Assembly: GCF_037203605.1 (NCBI RefSeq)
Contig: NZ_JBBDHC010000009.1
Location: forward strand, 62,001-126,000
From: Denitratimonas tolerans
Lineage (GTDB): Bacteria > Pseudomonadota > Gammaproteobacteria > Xanthomonadales > Xanthomonadaceae
Direction of reading: 5' to 3'
DNA: 64,000 nucleotides
In this document: one piece after another, positions 51,928 to 63,400 of the stretch
How the letters are laid out: every line of letters begins with the position of its first letter
Numbering within the stretch: the first letter of the stretch is position 1
Position numbers and translations under genes: made by a program
The notes under the pieces: model-generated
The model's database searches: none
Told to the model about the DNA's origin: nothing
What the model saw: only the letters and a program-made list of their open reading frames with translations

Positions 51928-54900
51928 TCGCCGGCTCCCGGGGCCGCGCCCAGCTCGCGCTGCGCGGCGTCGAGCAGGGCGTCGCTGAAGCGGTGCCGCC
52001 AGACGCCGCAGGCCGTGCCGTCGCCGAGGCGCAGGCCGACCGCGCGGATGAAGAGGTACCAGCAGTCGCCGAGGTGGCGCTCGCGCGCGTAGGCATCGCC
52101 CAGGCGCGTGCGCAGGTAGCGCTCCACCGCGACCGCGTAGAGCAGGGCCTGGAAGCGGTAGCGGTGCGCATCCATCGCCGCGTCGAGCGCCGCGCCGGCG
52201 TAGTCCTCCAGCGCCGGTGCCTGCCGATCGCCCAGCGCGTTGCCCTTCCAGTCGAGCACGTGGACGCGGCCGTCGTGCTGGAACACCAGGTCGATCTTGC
52301 CGTTCATCAGGCCGCGCAGCGCGCCCCCGCGCGCCGGCACGAGGTCGGGATAGCCGACCGCGCGCGCGGTGGCGTCCAGGCGCGCGAGCGAGGTGCCGTC
52401 GAGCGCGTAGTTGAATTCCATCTCGTGGCGCTGCCCGGCGGCCGGCACCTGTGCAAGGCGCAGGCCGCGCCCGTCGAGGTCGGTTTCGAGCACGGCATCC
52501 AGCCGCGCCGCGATGCGCTCGGCCAGCGCGGCGGTATCCAGCGTCGGGTCGCGCACCGCGAAGCGCTCCAGAAGGCGCTGTGCCGAGGCGGTTTGCGCGG
52601 CGAGCGGTTCGCCGATGCGGTGTTCTTCCAGCAGCGCATGGACGGCGTTGCCGAAGGCGGGGCCGGCGACGCCGGCGAGCGCGTCGAGCTGCGCGTGGCG
52701 GGTGCGGGACGGCGCTTCGGTTTCCTCGGGCAGCGCCTCGAACCCCGCCGTGGATTCGTCGTTCGCCGCGGCGTCCGGATCAAGGGTGCCGGCGTGCGCG
52801 CCGGCGGTCAGGGTGGTGAAGCTGTGGCGCGAAGGCAGCGTGCCTTCGCGCGCCGGCGGCATGGCGCGGGCGCCGCGCTTGACCTGTGCGCCGTCGGCCT
52901 GCGGCGCGCGCCGGAACTCCGCTTCGGGCCAGGCTGTTTCGATCCGGAACGCAGGCGCATCGCCGCCGGGCGGCTCGAGCTCCGCGGCGGCCAGCACCAG
53001 CGGCGGGGCCAGCGGGCCGGTGGCGTTCTGGTGCGGCCGTCCCAGCCAGACCTGCGCGCCGAGCCGCGCGCGCGTCAGCGCCACATAGAGCACACGGTAG
53101 CGCTCGTCCTGCTCTTCGCGCCGCACGGTCTCCAGGTCGTCCGGCGTGCTGGCAATGCGGCGGCTGCCATCGGGCAGCGAAAGCAGGCTCACGCCGTCGG
53201 GCGTCCGCCCGACGTGGTTCCACATCAGCGGCAGGAACACCAGGCCGAACTCCAGCCCCTTGCTGGCGTGCAGGGTCATCACCTGGGCGCAGCGCGCGTC
53301 CGACTCCAGCCGCAGCGCGCGCGATTCGGCGGCCTCCTCGTCACCGCTGCCCGCGTCGATTTCCCGACGCATGAAGGCCAGCAGCGAATCCATGCCGTCG
53401 CAGGATGCGCTCGCGTCCTGCAGCAGTTCGCCCAGATGGCGAAGGTCGGTGAGCACGCGCTCGCCCCCGGGCCGCGCGAGCTGATCGGCGGCGACCTGCT
53501 CCACCAGCGCGCCGACCACGGCCAGCACGCCCGCCTGCTGCCAGTCGCGCTGCCAGCGGCGGAAGCGCGCGCTGATCGCGTCCCAGGCCTCGGCGTCATC
53601 GCGCAGCGCGCGCAGCGCCCGGTAGCCCGTGCCCCACAGTTCGGTGGCGAGCGCGGCGCGAATCCGCCCGGCGTCCTCGCAGTGCGCGATGGCGTCCAGG
53701 ATGAGGCACAGATCGCGCGCGGTGTCGCCATCGAACACGCTGCCGCGCCCGCGGTTGACCACGGCCACGCCGCGCTGGCGCAGCAGGTGGGTGATGCGGC
53801 TGGCGTCGGCGTTGCTCGGCACCAGCACGCAGATGTCCGAGGCCGCCAGCGCACGGTCGTCGATGCGGTGGCCGCCGGCCGGATCGAGCAGTGCGACGAT
53901 CTGCGCGGCGCAGGAAGCCAGCGCGAGCTCGCGGTTGCTGTTTTTCTCCGAGGCATCGCGGTGGAAGGTCAGCGCGGGTGCCGCGCGCCCGTCTACGGTG
54001 TAGCGCGCAGCCTCGGCACCGGGCGCGGCCTCGACCCGCGCGTAGCTGATCGGGGTTTCCGAGCCTTCGCCGCCGAGGCGTTCCCCCACGCGGGCGTAGA
54101 AGGCGTTGAGCGCCTCCACGAACGCCTTGCTGGAGCGGTAGTTGACCGCCAGCCGCAGGGTGTGTGCGTCGGCGGTGGCGCGGGTGTAGGTGTGGATGTC
54201 GCCACCGCGGAAGCGGTAGATCGCCTGCTTGGGGTCGCCGATCATCAGCAGGTGCCCGCGCGCGGTGCCGTCGGCCTCGCGGTAGATCGCATCGAGCACC
54301 GCGTACTGCACCGGATCGGTGTCCTGGAACTCGTCGATCAGGGCCACCGGCCAGGCACCGATCAGGGCGTCGGCCAGCGCGCGTGAGCCGTCGGCCGCCG
54401 GTGCCAGCGCGCGTTCCACCGTGGTCAGAAGTTCGTCGAAGCCGAGCCGGTTGGCGGCGCGCAGGCGCGCATCGAGCTGCGCCCGGCCCCAGTCCTGCAT
54501 CGCAGCGAGGCGGCGCAGGCGGCGGGATTCGAGCAGGGCGGCGTAATGCTCGAAGAATCCAGAGGCCGCATCGAGCGTTGTGCAAATGCCCGGGTCGGTC
54601 TGGAGAGTATTTTTGAGCCCGGTGCGCCCGCGGATGCGCTCCGCCAGCTGCTTGCGTTCTTTCGAAAATGCCGCGGCGTTGGTTCCCTGCGATTCGATCA
54701 GCTCCGCCAGCGCAATCAGGCCGCGCGGCAGGGCAGCGTTCGCTTTCCAGATTCCTTCGCGAGTCGCGAGCGCGCACAGCGCCGCGGCCAGTGCGCCATC
54801 CCACAGCGCCGCCTCGTCCACCGCGGGGGGAGCGGGCACGACCACGCCCGGCTGCAGCACCGCCTTGAGCTCGCGCGCCAGCGCCGCACGCGCAAGGTCC

Positions 54901-55478
54901 GCCAGGCAGGGCTGCGCCGCGTCCCAGGCCTCATGCGCGTCGGTTGTCACGGCGTCGCGGCGCGCGTGGACGAGCCGCCACAGGTCATCGGCGAGCGCCG
55001 CGTGCCAGGGCTCCAGCGCGGTCAGTTCGGGCACCTGGAAGGAGGCACCGGCCGCGAACGGGTGTTCGGCCAGGATGCGGCTGCACAGCGAGTGCAGGGT
55101 GCCGCAGGGGGCAAGGTCGAGTTCGGCCAGCGCCAGCGCCAGGCGGCGTGCGTCGGCGTCGCGCCTCGCTGGATCGCGCCAGCGCCGGTGCAGCCAGCGC
55201 AGGTCGCTTTCGGAAGGTTCCGGTTCGCCGGCATCGAACCGCCGGGCGCGCGCCAGGCTCGATTCCAGCCGTGCGCGCAGTCGCTGCGTCAGCTCGGCCG
55301 CTGCGGCGTTGGTGTAGGTCGCCACCACGATCTGACGCGGCGAGAACCCCTGCTCCAGCACCAGGCGCAGGTAGAGCACGGCGAGCGTCCAGGTCTTGCC
55401 GGTGCCGGCGCTGGCTTCCACCCGGCTGCGGTGGCCGGAGGAAAGGTCGAGTGCGGTCCAGTCGGCCAGGGCGTTCAT
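51924..55478 (-). CDS. recB: Exodeoxyribonuclease V beta subunit RecB
   Basis: 3'-5' helicase and the nuclease of RecBCD, which processes double-strand breaks for RecA loading; 1,184 aa. Walker A EASAGTGKTWTLAVLYLR (about 22-39), motif II LIDEFQDTDPVQYAV, motif VI region ERYRVLYVALTRARLGAQVW once split. The C-terminal nuclease domain is intact: AFGNAVHALLEEH, GKIDLVFQHDGR, VLDWKGNALGD (Asp and Lys of the active site). ATG 55478 overlaps the recC stop and starts the conserved N-terminus; a longer frame belongs to recC territory. Confidence 0.96.
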   Translation of the reverse strand: MNALADWTALDLSSGHRSRVEASAGTGKTWTLAVLYLRLVLEQGFSPRQIVVATYTNAAAAELTQRLRARLESSLARARRFDAGEPEPSESDLRWLHRRWRDPARRDADARRLALALAELDLAPCGTLHSLCSRILAEHPFAAGASFQVPELTALEPWHAALADDLWRLVHARRDAVTTDAHEAWDAAQPCLADLARAALARELKAVLQPGVVVPAPPAVDEAALWDGALAAALCALATREGIWKANAALPRGLIALAELIESQGTNAAAFSKERKQLAERIRGRTGLKNTLQTDPGICTTLDAASGFFEHYAALLESRRLRRLAAMQDWGRAQLDARLRAANRLGFDELLTTVERALAPAADGSRALADALIGAWPVALIDEFQDTDPVQYAVLDAIYREADGTARGHLLMIGDPKQAIYRFRGGDIHTYTRATADAHTLRLAVNYRSSKAFVEALNAFYARVGERLGGEGSETPISYARVEAAPGAEAARYTVDGRAAPALTFHRDASEKNSNRELALASCAAQIVALLDPAGGHRIDDRALAASDICVLVPSNADASRITHLLRQRGVAVVNRGRGSVFDGDTARDLCLILDAIAHCEDAGRIRAALATELWGTGYRALRALRDDAEAWDAISARFRRWQRDWQQAGVLAVVGALVEQVAADQLARPGGERVLTDLRHLGELLQDASASCDGMDSLLAFMRREIDAGSGDEEAAESRALRLESDARCAQVMTLHASKGLEFGLVFLPLMWNHVGRTPDGVSLLSLPDGSRRIASTPDDLETVRREEQDERYRVLYVALTRARLGAQVWLGRPHQNATGPLAPPLVLAAAELEPPGGDAPAFRIETAWPEAEFRRAPQADGAQVKRGARAMPPAREGTLPSRHSFTTLTAGAHAGTLDPDAAANDESTAGFEALPEETEAPSRTRHAQLDALAGVAGPAFGNAVHALLEEHRIGEPLAAQTASAQRLLERFAVRDPTLDTAALAERIAARLDAVLETDLDGRGLRLAQVPAAGQRHEMEFNYALDGTSLARLDATARAVGYPDLVPARGGALRGLMNGKIDLVFQHDGRVHVLDWKGNALGDRQAPALEDYAGAALDAAMDAHRYRFQALLYAVAVERYLRTRLGDAYARERHLGDCWYLFIRAVGLRLGDGTACGVWRHRFSDALLDAAQRELGAAPGAGE

Positions 55479-58400
55479 CGTGCCGCCTCCGCATCCGGCG
55501 GCAAGGGCGGGAAGATCAGCGACTCCAGCGAGACCGCCTGTTCCAGCAGCGCGCGCGTCTGCGGGTCGTCGGGGCGCGGCTCGAACGCCAGCCCGCGCGC
55601 GAGCAGGCGGTTCCATCCGGGTGCGTGATCGCGCTCGCCGCCGTGCTGGCCGCCGTCGAAGCTTTTTTTCGCCGCGAAGGCGATGGCACCGAGGTCGTCC
55701 CGCGAACCGCCCTTTTCCGCCTGCCTGGACCAGGCGTCCAGCGCCGCCTGGCTGGTGGCGGGGAAATACGCCGGCGGTTTTGCGCCGGCCGCGTGCCACA
55801 GCGCGCCGAGGCGGGCGAGGCGGGCGCGCAGGTCGTCGAGCATCGCGGCGCGATCCGCCGCGCTGGCGCAGAACTGCGTGTCCCAGGCAATGAGGTGTTC
55901 GGCCAGCGCGCATTCGCCGTCCGCGAGCAGCGCCGGGCGCACCGGCAGGGGCGCGGTGCGCACGAGGCGCAGCGCCGCCCACTGGATGAAGACCGCGACG
56001 CGCCGGCCCAGATCGAGCGCGTCGCCGGAGCGCAGCGCCGGGGCGCTTCCCGGCTTGGGAAAGGGCAGCACCAGCTGCCAGACATCGCCCTGCATCGCCA
56101 CGTTTGCGATGCGGCCACCCAGGCGCAGCGGTGGCGCAGACGACAGCGCGATGTCCACGTCCACGGCGTGCAGCGGCGCGCCGTCGAGGCCGCGCTCGCG
56201 CGCCGCGTCGAGCAGGGCCGTCACCGCCTCGGCTTCGGCGCGCCACGCCGCTTCGCCCAGATCGCCGGGCGGCAGGTAGCCGCCGAGCGCGAGCCAGTCG
56301 GGCGGCGCGTCGGAACGCCAGCGCGCCGCGCCGTCCGGGTCGAATCCGGCCGGCAGCGCCTCGCCGAGAAACACCCGCTGGGCGATGCCGTCGATGGCCG
56401 CAAGGCGGCCGTCGAGCGGCTCGCTTTCCGGCAGCGCCTCGGCATCGAGGCCGTCGAGCTTCAGCCCGAGCCGGTCGTGCAGCAGATTTTCCGCAGGCCG
56501 CCGCCAGTAGCGGAGCAGTTCGCGCAGGCCGACCGCCTCGGGCATCGGTTCGGGCGCTGCCGCCTCGCCGTCGAGGAAGGGCGGCGCTTCACCGTCGCCG
56601 CCGCCGTGCATCGCCGCGAGCGCGGCCGAGTGCGAGAACAGCGCCGGATCGCTGCCGTCGAAATGGCGCGCGTCGAAGGCCTGCAGCGGGTGCTGCACGC
56701 GCCAGGGCCGCGCCTGCGGGTCGGCACAGTCGAACGGCAGCCCGGCGGCGCGATCCAGTTCCGACAGCAGCTCGGCCAGGGGCGCGGCGGGATTGCGCGG
56801 CGCGCCGTCGCGCGCGCCCTGCCCCAGCCAGGACAGGTGCAGGCGCTGGCGCGTCGACATCAGGGTTTCCAGGAACAGCCAGCGGTCGTCGCTGCGCGGA
56901 TCGCGGTCGCCCACGCGGCGCAGCCGCGCCATCAAATCCAGCCCGCCGTCGCGGCGGCGGCGCGGGAAAACGCCTTCGTCCAGGCCCAGCACAGCCACCA
57001 TCGCGAACGGGATGGCGCGCTGCGGAACCATGCCGCAGAAGGTGATGCCGCCCATCAGGAAGCGCTGGCGTTCGGGCACGCCGTCGAGCGCTTCCAGCAG
57101 CACCTCGCGTACCTCGGAAAAATGCAGCAGCGGGTCTTCGCCCACCTGCGCCGGGTCGCCGGCGATGCGCGCGATGGCTTCCTGCAGCGCGTCCCAGGCG
57201 GCGCGTGCGGGCTCATCGCCCGGCGCGATGCGCAGCAGGCGGTCGAAGCGCGTGCGCAGCACCTCCACCCACGCGCTCGCCTGCCGCTCGGACTGCGCCA
57301 GCGCGCGCCAGGCCTGCCACTCCTGCGCCAGATGATCGAGCGCGCCGAGCGCGGCGGCATCGGGGCCCTGCACGCCGCCGATCGGCAGCAGTGCCATGCC
57401 GTCGGGCAGATGCAGCGCACGGTCGTCCTCGCCCGGCGGCGCATCGGCCACCAGATAGCCGGCCACGAGGCGATCCAGCGCCCAGGCCAGGGTGTGCGCG
57501 TGGGCCGCGTCGGCACCGGCCTCCTGCCGATGGTGCGCATCGAGCGCCCAGGCCGCGCGGCTGTGGGCGAGCCAGCCGCGCAAGGCGTCGTGCCCGCTGG
57601 CGGAAAGCTCCAGCGCGCGCGCCACGTCCGGCATCGCGAGGATGTCGGCGACTTCGGGCAGGGTGGCGCGGCTCTCGCCCCAGTCGAGTACCTGCGCCAC
57701 GGTGGTGAAAAGAGGGTGGCTGCGCTTCACCGGAACGTCCGCCAGATGCCAGGGCAGCCAGGACTCGCGCGCGTCGCCCGGTGCGCCGAACACCGACGGC
57801 AGGAGCGGCGCATAGGCGGCGATGTCGGGAGCCATCACCACGATGTCGCCCGGCGCGATGCCGGCGGATACCGCGTCGAGCAGGGCCTCGCGCAGCACTT
57901 CCAGCTCGCGCAGGCGGGTGTGGCAGGCGTGCACGCGCAGGCTCGGGTCGGCGCGTCGCGGTGCCCACCACGCAGCGCGGCGTGCGGCGAGGGCGGCATC
58001 GGATTCGCCGTCGGTGCGCTGCGGATACGGCTGCGCATCGAACAGCAGGTCGGGCTGGAGACGGCGCACGCTCTCCTGGACCCGTGCCAGAAGGGTCGCG
58101 GGCGCGGCGTCGGCGCGATCGTTGTGGTCGCGGATGTCGGCGCGCGCCTCCCACTCGGGCAGGCTGGCGTAGAAGTGCTGGCCCAGCCGCCCCCAGCGCG
58201 CCAGCAGCGGATGCGCCTGGGCATCATCGAGCCAGTCGCCGCTGCCGGCCGCCTGGATGCGCGCGGCTTCGTCGGCCCGCCATGCGCGCAACTCCGCCAT
58301 GCCGCGCGCGTTCGCCTCGGCGGACAGGCCGCCCCAGTATTCGCGGCAGGGGTCGGGCAGGTAGAGGTAGACCGGCGCGCATCGCGCCCAGGCGCGCAGC

Positions 58401-59131
58401 ACCTGCTGTTCGCCCGGCGCCAGGTGGCTGAAGCCGAAGACGTGCAGCGGTTCGGCGAGTTCGGGGCGGGTCTCGAGCGCGCGCGCGAGCGCCTGCGTGA
58501 GCGCGGCGCGGTGCGCTCCCAGGCGCTGCGCGAGGTGATGCCAGAGCGGGGCCAGCAGGTTCTGTTCGAGTGCGCTCGCGGGATCCTCATCGGCGAGCGT
58601 CGCCGTGGCAAAACGGCCCTTGCCCGCCTCCCACGCGGCCAGCCAGTCGGGGCGATAGATCAGGTATTGCGAGAACACGCCGGCCAGGTGATCGGCGAGC
58701 TGGAAACGGCGTCGCGCGGCGTCGCCCGGGGCATCGCGGCTTGCCGCCGGCGCTCCGGTGAGGCGCGCATCGCGCAGGCCCGGCACGCTGGAGCCGGGTG
58801 CGAGCGCGGCGTGGATTGCCCAGCGCAGGCTGGATCTGCGCCAGCCCGCCAGCCCTTCGGCGGCGTTGCCCAGCGCCGCGCATGCGGTGCGATCGAGCCA
58901 GGCGCTCGGCAGGGCCACCTCGACGTTGGCCACGATTCCCCCCGCGCCGACGCCGCGCGCCATTGCGCCCACCAGCCACTGCTTCATGCCCGGGTGCGCC
59001 GCGATCACGGTCTGCGGTGCCAGCAGGTTCGCCGGCCGGTGCGCGGCCAGCGCGGTCATCAGTGGCGGCACCAGGGCTTCGAGCCGGCTGGCGCGCAGGA
59101 TCACGAGCTGGGATTCGGGGGTGTGGGTCAA
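55475..59131 (-). CDS. recC: Exodeoxyribonuclease V gamma subunit RecC (TTG start)
   Basis: Chi-recognition and strand-splitting subunit with decayed helicase and nuclease domains; 1,218 aa, somewhat longer than E. coli RecC (1,122). Family blocks: VILRASRLEALVPPLMTAL at the N-terminus, AHPGMKQWLVGAMAR, YLIYRPDWLAAWE, HVFGFSHLAPGEQQVL, HACHTRLRELEVLREAL, GGITFCGMVPQRAIPFAMVA, LGLDEGVFPRR. The TTG at 59131 was chosen because GAGGCGACGC precedes it and the LVILRASRLE strand then starts about 10 residues in, as in relatives; an internal GTG is the alternative. First gene of the operon. Confidence 0.92.
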   Translation of the reverse strand: MTHTPESQLVILRASRLEALVPPLMTALAAHRPANLLAPQTVIAAHPGMKQWLVGAMARGVGAGGIVANVEVALPSAWLDRTACAALGNAAEGLAGWRRSSLRWAIHAALAPGSSVPGLRDARLTGAPAASRDAPGDAARRRFQLADHLAGVFSQYLIYRPDWLAAWEAGKGRFATATLADEDPASALEQNLLAPLWHHLAQRLGAHRAALTQALARALETRPELAEPLHVFGFSHLAPGEQQVLRAWARCAPVYLYLPDPCREYWGGLSAEANARGMAELRAWRADEAARIQAAGSGDWLDDAQAHPLLARWGRLGQHFYASLPEWEARADIRDHNDRADAAPATLLARVQESVRRLQPDLLFDAQPYPQRTDGESDAALAARRAAWWAPRRADPSLRVHACHTRLRELEVLREALLDAVSAGIAPGDIVVMAPDIAAYAPLLPSVFGAPGDARESWLPWHLADVPVKRSHPLFTTVAQVLDWGESRATLPEVADILAMPDVARALELSASGHDALRGWLAHSRAAWALDAHHRQEAGADAAHAHTLAWALDRLVAGYLVADAPPGEDDRALHLPDGMALLPIGGVQGPDAAALGALDHLAQEWQAWRALAQSERQASAWVEVLRTRFDRLLRIAPGDEPARAAWDALQEAIARIAGDPAQVGEDPLLHFSEVREVLLEALDGVPERQRFLMGGITFCGMVPQRAIPFAMVAVLGLDEGVFPRRRRDGGLDLMARLRRVGDRDPRSDDRWLFLETLMSTRQRLHLSWLGQGARDGAPRNPAAPLAELLSELDRAAGLPFDCADPQARPWRVQHPLQAFDARHFDGSDPALFSHSAALAAMHGGGDGEAPPFLDGEAAAPEPMPEAVGLRELLRYWRRPAENLLHDRLGLKLDGLDAEALPESEPLDGRLAAIDGIAQRVFLGEALPAGFDPDGAARWRSDAPPDWLALGGYLPPGDLGEAAWRAEAEAVTALLDAARERGLDGAPLHAVDVDIALSSAPPLRLGGRIANVAMQGDVWQLVLPFPKPGSAPALRSGDALDLGRRVAVFIQWAALRLVRTAPLPVRPALLADGECALAEHLIAWDTQFCASAADRAAMLDDLRARLARLGALWHAAGAKPPAYFPATSQAALDAWSRQAEKGGSRDDLGAIAFAAKKSFDGGQHGGERDHAPGWNRLLARGLAFEPRPDDPQTRALLEQAVSLESLIFPPLPPDAEAAR

Positions 59132-59365
59132 GCGTCGCCTCGGATGCAGGATGGGAGCCGGTGCCGCGATTCCCGGCGCAGGCGGCTCCCGCGGCCGCAA
59201 GCGTACCGGCGGCGCGGGAATCCGTGCACCATCATCGCGGTGGTACGCGACAAACCGCGTCGGCTGCGGCGATCCTCGGGCGCGTGTGGCAAGGCCGGAA
59301 CGCGACGACCGCCGCAGGCGGCACCGCCGGGCTACCATGGCCCGGTCCCGCAGGGTGTCATCGAC

Positions 59366-60469
59366 ATGAATCAGCGCGCCTGGGTAGCCTCGGCCATCCG
59401 CACCATCGAAGCCGACTTCAACCGCTCGGCCGATACCCACCTGATCCCGCTGCCGCTGCCGGGCTATCCGGGCATCGAGGTGTACTTCAAGGATGAATCC
59501 AGCCATCCCACCGGCAGCCTCAAGCACCGTCTGGCGCGCTCGCTGTTCCTCTACGCGCTGTCCAACGGCTGGCTGCGCGAGGGCGGCACCGTGGTGGAGG
59601 CGTCGAGCGGTTCGACCGCGGTTTCCGAGGCCTACTTCGCGCAGCTCCTGGGTCTGCCCTTCGTGGCGGTGATTCCCACCTGCACCTCGCCCGACAAGAT
59701 CGCCGCGATCGAGTTCCAGGGCGGGCGCTGCCACCTGGTGGAAGACCCGGCCGCGATCAATGCCCAATCCGCCCGCCTGGCGCGCGACCTGGGCGGGCAC
59801 TTCATGGATCAGTTCACCTACGCCGAGCGCGCCACCGACTGGCGCGCCAACAACAACATCGCCGAGTCGATCTTCAAGCAGATGGCGCAGGAACCGCATC
59901 CGGTGCCCGCGTGGATCGTCTGCAACCCCGGCACCGGCGGCACCAGCGCCACGCTCGGGCGCTACGTGCGCTATCGCCAGCACGGCACCCGCATCCTGTG
60001 CACCGATCCCGAACATTCGGTGTTCTTCGACTACTACCGCGGCGCGCTGGAAGGCCGCGCCGATCCGGATCTCACCCACCACTGCGGTTCGCGCATCGAA
60101 GGCATCGGGCGGCCGCGGGTGGAGCCGAGCTTCATCCCGGCCTGCGTCGATGCCATGGCCAAGGTGCCCGACGCGCTCAGCCTGGCGGCGATGCGCTACG
60201 TCAGCCGCCGCCTCGGGCGGCGCGTGGGCGGTTCGACCGGCACCAACTTCGTCGGCGTGCTGCTCGCCGCGCGCCACCTGCGCGCGCAGGGCGGCGAAGG
60301 CTCGATCGTCACCATCCTGTGCGACGGCGGCGAGCGCTACGCGCACAGCTACTACAGCGACGCCTGGTACCGCGAGCGCGGCATCGACACTGTCGACGCC
60401 GACGCGCGGATCGCGGCGCTGGCCGCGGGTGAAGGCGAACTGGCGCTGCCGGTCGCCGGGTGCCTGTAA
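59366..60469 (+). CDS. PLP-dependent cysteine synthase-family protein (Cds1-like)
   Basis: 367-aa fold-type II PLP enzyme. PLP Lys53 in PTGSLKHRLA, substrate loop EASSGSTAVSEAYFAQLLG, phosphate-binding loop NPGTGGTSATLGRY. Compared with CysK it has the C-terminal extension and GRCHLVEDPAAINAQ region of the L-cysteine desulfhydrase Cds1 group, which releases H2S, pyruvate and ammonia from cysteine; cysteine synthesis remains possible. Divergent from recC across a 234-base gap with no other gene; convergent with the S41 peptidase 24 bases on. Start 59366 fits the family. Confidence 0.88.
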   Translation: MNQRAWVASAIRTIEADFNRSADTHLIPLPLPGYPGIEVYFKDESSHPTGSLKHRLARSLFLYALSNGWLREGGTVVEASSGSTAVSEAYFAQLLGLPFVAVIPTCTSPDKIAAIEFQGGRCHLVEDPAAINAQSARLARDLGGHFMDQFTYAERATDWRANNNIAESIFKQMAQEPHPVPAWIVCNPGTGGTSATLGRYVRYRQHGTRILCTDPEHSVFFDYYRGALEGRADPDLTHHCGSRIEGIGRPRVEPSFIPACVDAMAKVPDALSLAAMRYVSRRLGRRVGGSTGTNFVGVLLAARHLRAQGGEGSIVTILCDGGERYAHSYYSDAWYRERGIDTVDADARIAALAAGEGELALPVAGCL

Positions 60470-60493
60470 CCCCGGCCGACCGGCTGACCTGCT

Positions 60494-63400
60494 TCAGCGC
60501 CCGATCGGTGGAAACTGCGTCGGCGCGGGCGGTGCCACCATCGGCGCGGGCGCATTGCCCTCCAGTTCCTCCATCAGCTCCCGCACCGCGCGCTCGATGC
60601 TCGGATCACGGCCGGCGGCGATGAGCTCGGGTCGGTCGATCACCTCGATGTCGGGCGTCACGCCGACGTTCTCCACCGCCCACTTCCCGTCGGTGTCCAT
60701 GAAGCTGAAGGTGGCCGCCAGCACCGCGCCGTTGTCCACCAGGCGCGGGTTGCCGGAAATGCCGATCAGGCCGCCCCAGGTGCGCGTGCCGATCAGCTTG
60801 CCCAGCCCGAACTTGCGGAAGTAGTACGGCAGCGCGTCGCCGCCCGAGCTCGACAGCCCGTTGATCAGCATCGCCTTGGGGCCGCGGTGGTGCAGGAAGG
60901 GCGTGGCGTTGGGCTCGAGCCCGCGCTGCTTCCAGTAGTTGAGCGGGGTGCGGGTGAGCAGTTCGATCAGACGGTCGGGAATGAAGCCGCCGCCGTTGTA
61001 GCGGTCGTCGATGATGAGCGCGTCCTTGTCGTGGTAGGCGAGCAGCCCCTTGAACAGCTCGCGGCTGCCTTCCACGGCGGTATTGGGCACGTGGATGTAG
61101 CCGATGCGCCCGCCCGAGAGCTGCTCCACCATGCGCCGCCGGCTTTGCACCCAGTCGAGATAGCGCAGCTCCTGCTCGCTGGTGAGGGTGCGGACCACCA
61201 CCTCGCGTGCGCCGGCCTCTTGCGGCCGGGCGTTGACGCGCAGGCTGACGAGGCGGTCGCCCTTGTTCTCCAGCAGGCGGTAGATGTTGTCGACGCCGCG
61301 CGTGGAGATGTTGTCGATGGCGATGAGGTACTCGCCTTCCTTCACCTTCACGCCCGGCTCGGTCAGCGGAGAGCGGGTGCGGGCATTCCAGTTCTCCCCG
61401 GCGAAGATGCGCGCGATCTTCACGTAGCCGCTGGGGTCGGACGCGAACGCCGCTCCCAGCAGGCCGCCGGGCTTGCGCGGTACCGTGCGCTGGTCGCCCG
61501 ATTCCACGTAGACGTGCCCGGAGTTGAGTTCGCCGACCAGCTCCTGCAGCACATGGTCGAGATCGGTGCGGGTGCGCGCGGCGTGCGCGAGGGGTTCGTA
61601 CTGCGCGCGGATGGCGTTCCAGTCCTGCCCGTGCATGCCGGGGTCGTAGAACCAGTCGCGCAGGATGCGCCAGGCGTCGACGAACATCTGGTTCCACTCG
61701 CGCGCGGGCTCGATGCGCAGCTCCATCCGGTCCAGCGCCAGCTTGCCCTTGGCCAGATCCGCTTCGGGCTTGGCATCGACGATGGAGAACTGCTTGCCGT
61801 TGCGCACCAGCAGCTTCTTGCCGTCGGCGGAAAGCGCGTAGCCGGTGGCTTCGGCCACCTTCTGCACCTTGGCATCGGGCTTGAGCGAGAGGAAGCCGAG
61901 TTCAGCGGCGGCACCGCCGCGCCCGCTGCCGGTCATGTCGAGGAAGAACACACCCTCGGCGCTGGCCGAAAGCTCCTGGTAGTTGCCCGCCGGCGCGTTG
62001 AGTACGACGGTGCGCTGGTCGAAGCCCGGGATGTCGAAGACCAGGCGCGCGGTGGCCCCGTCCTTGCCGTCCTCGCCGCTCTTGTCGGCCGCTTCTTCGG
62101 CCGCCTGGCCCACCTCATCCGGGCGCGGGCGATACAGCGCCGGGCCGTCGGCCGCCAGCGTGGCGGCGTAGATGCGCGTGGCGTCGCGATACAGCCAGTT
62201 GAACTCGTAGGAGGAGAACGCGAGGTTGAAGTCGCGGTTGGAGAGGAAGTAGAGGTAGCGTCCCTTGGGATCGAAGGCCGGGCTCATCGCGGTGGTTTCC
62301 GCCGAAGTGAGCTGGCGCGTGGCACCCGTGTCGAGGGCATGAAGCCACAGCGCGCCGTTGCCGTTGGCGTGCTGCTTCACGTAGACCAGGAAGCGGCTGT
62401 CGGGCGAGAAGACGTACTGGGTGATGTCGGCGAAGGTGCCGGCATCGACTTCGCCGGTGCTGCCGGAGGCCACGTCCACCACGCGCAGGCGCTGGCGCTT
62501 GTCGGCATAGGCGAGCTTCTTCGAGTCGGGCGACCACACCGGCGCGAAGCGCCAGATGTCCCCGTCGGTCGTCACGCGCCGCGGCTCGCCCTTGCCGTCC
62601 TGGGCCTGCACCCAGATCTCGTACTCGCCGCTGGCGTCGGACAGCCATGCGACCTGGCTGCCGTCGGGCGACCAGCTCGCGCTGTGTTCGCGCGCATCCG
62701 GACTGCGGCTGATGTTGCGCGGCTCGCCTTCTTTCACCGGCACGGTGAAGACCTCGCCGCGCGCGCCGAACAGCGCGCGCTCGCCGCCGGGCGACAGCCC
62801 GAAGGATTCGACGAAGTCACCGGCCTTGACGAAGCGCGGCTGGGTGTCGGGCGCATCGCCCGCGACCCGGATCGGCACCTCGCGCGCCTGGCGCGTGGCC
62901 GGATCGAAGTGCCAGATGCCGCCGCCCTTCTCGAACACGATTGCGTCCGGTCCGGCGCTCGGCCAGAGCACGTCGAAATCGCGGAAATCGGTGAGCTTCT
63001 CCGCCTCGCCGCCGGTGGGTGCGATGGCGTACAGGTTGAGCTTGGTGTCGTTGCGGTCGGAGACGAAATACACCCTGTCGCCCACCCACATCGGCTGGTG
63101 GTTGGTGGCGCGGTCGTTGGTGAGCTGCAGCGAGGTGTTGGCGGCCAGGTCGTAGATCCACACGTCCTGCGCGCGCCCGCCGCGGTAGCGCTTCCAGCTG
63201 CGGAAGTCGCGGTCGATCGGGGTGTAGACGAACTTCGTGCCGTCCGGACTCAACATGCCGCCGCCGGTTTCCGGCACCGCCATCGGCGCTTCCAGGCCGC
63301 CGTCCACCGGCACGAGGTACGGCCGACCGGCGCGTTCGTCGTAGGGCAGGCGGTTCATGCGCACCACGATGTGCCTGCCGTCGGGCGTCCAGTCGAGCAC

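Noticed and set aside
54944..60469. 1,841-aa plus-strand frame across recBC
   Set aside because: Only its last 367 residues are real (the Cds1-like enzyme); the rest is antisense to recB and recC.
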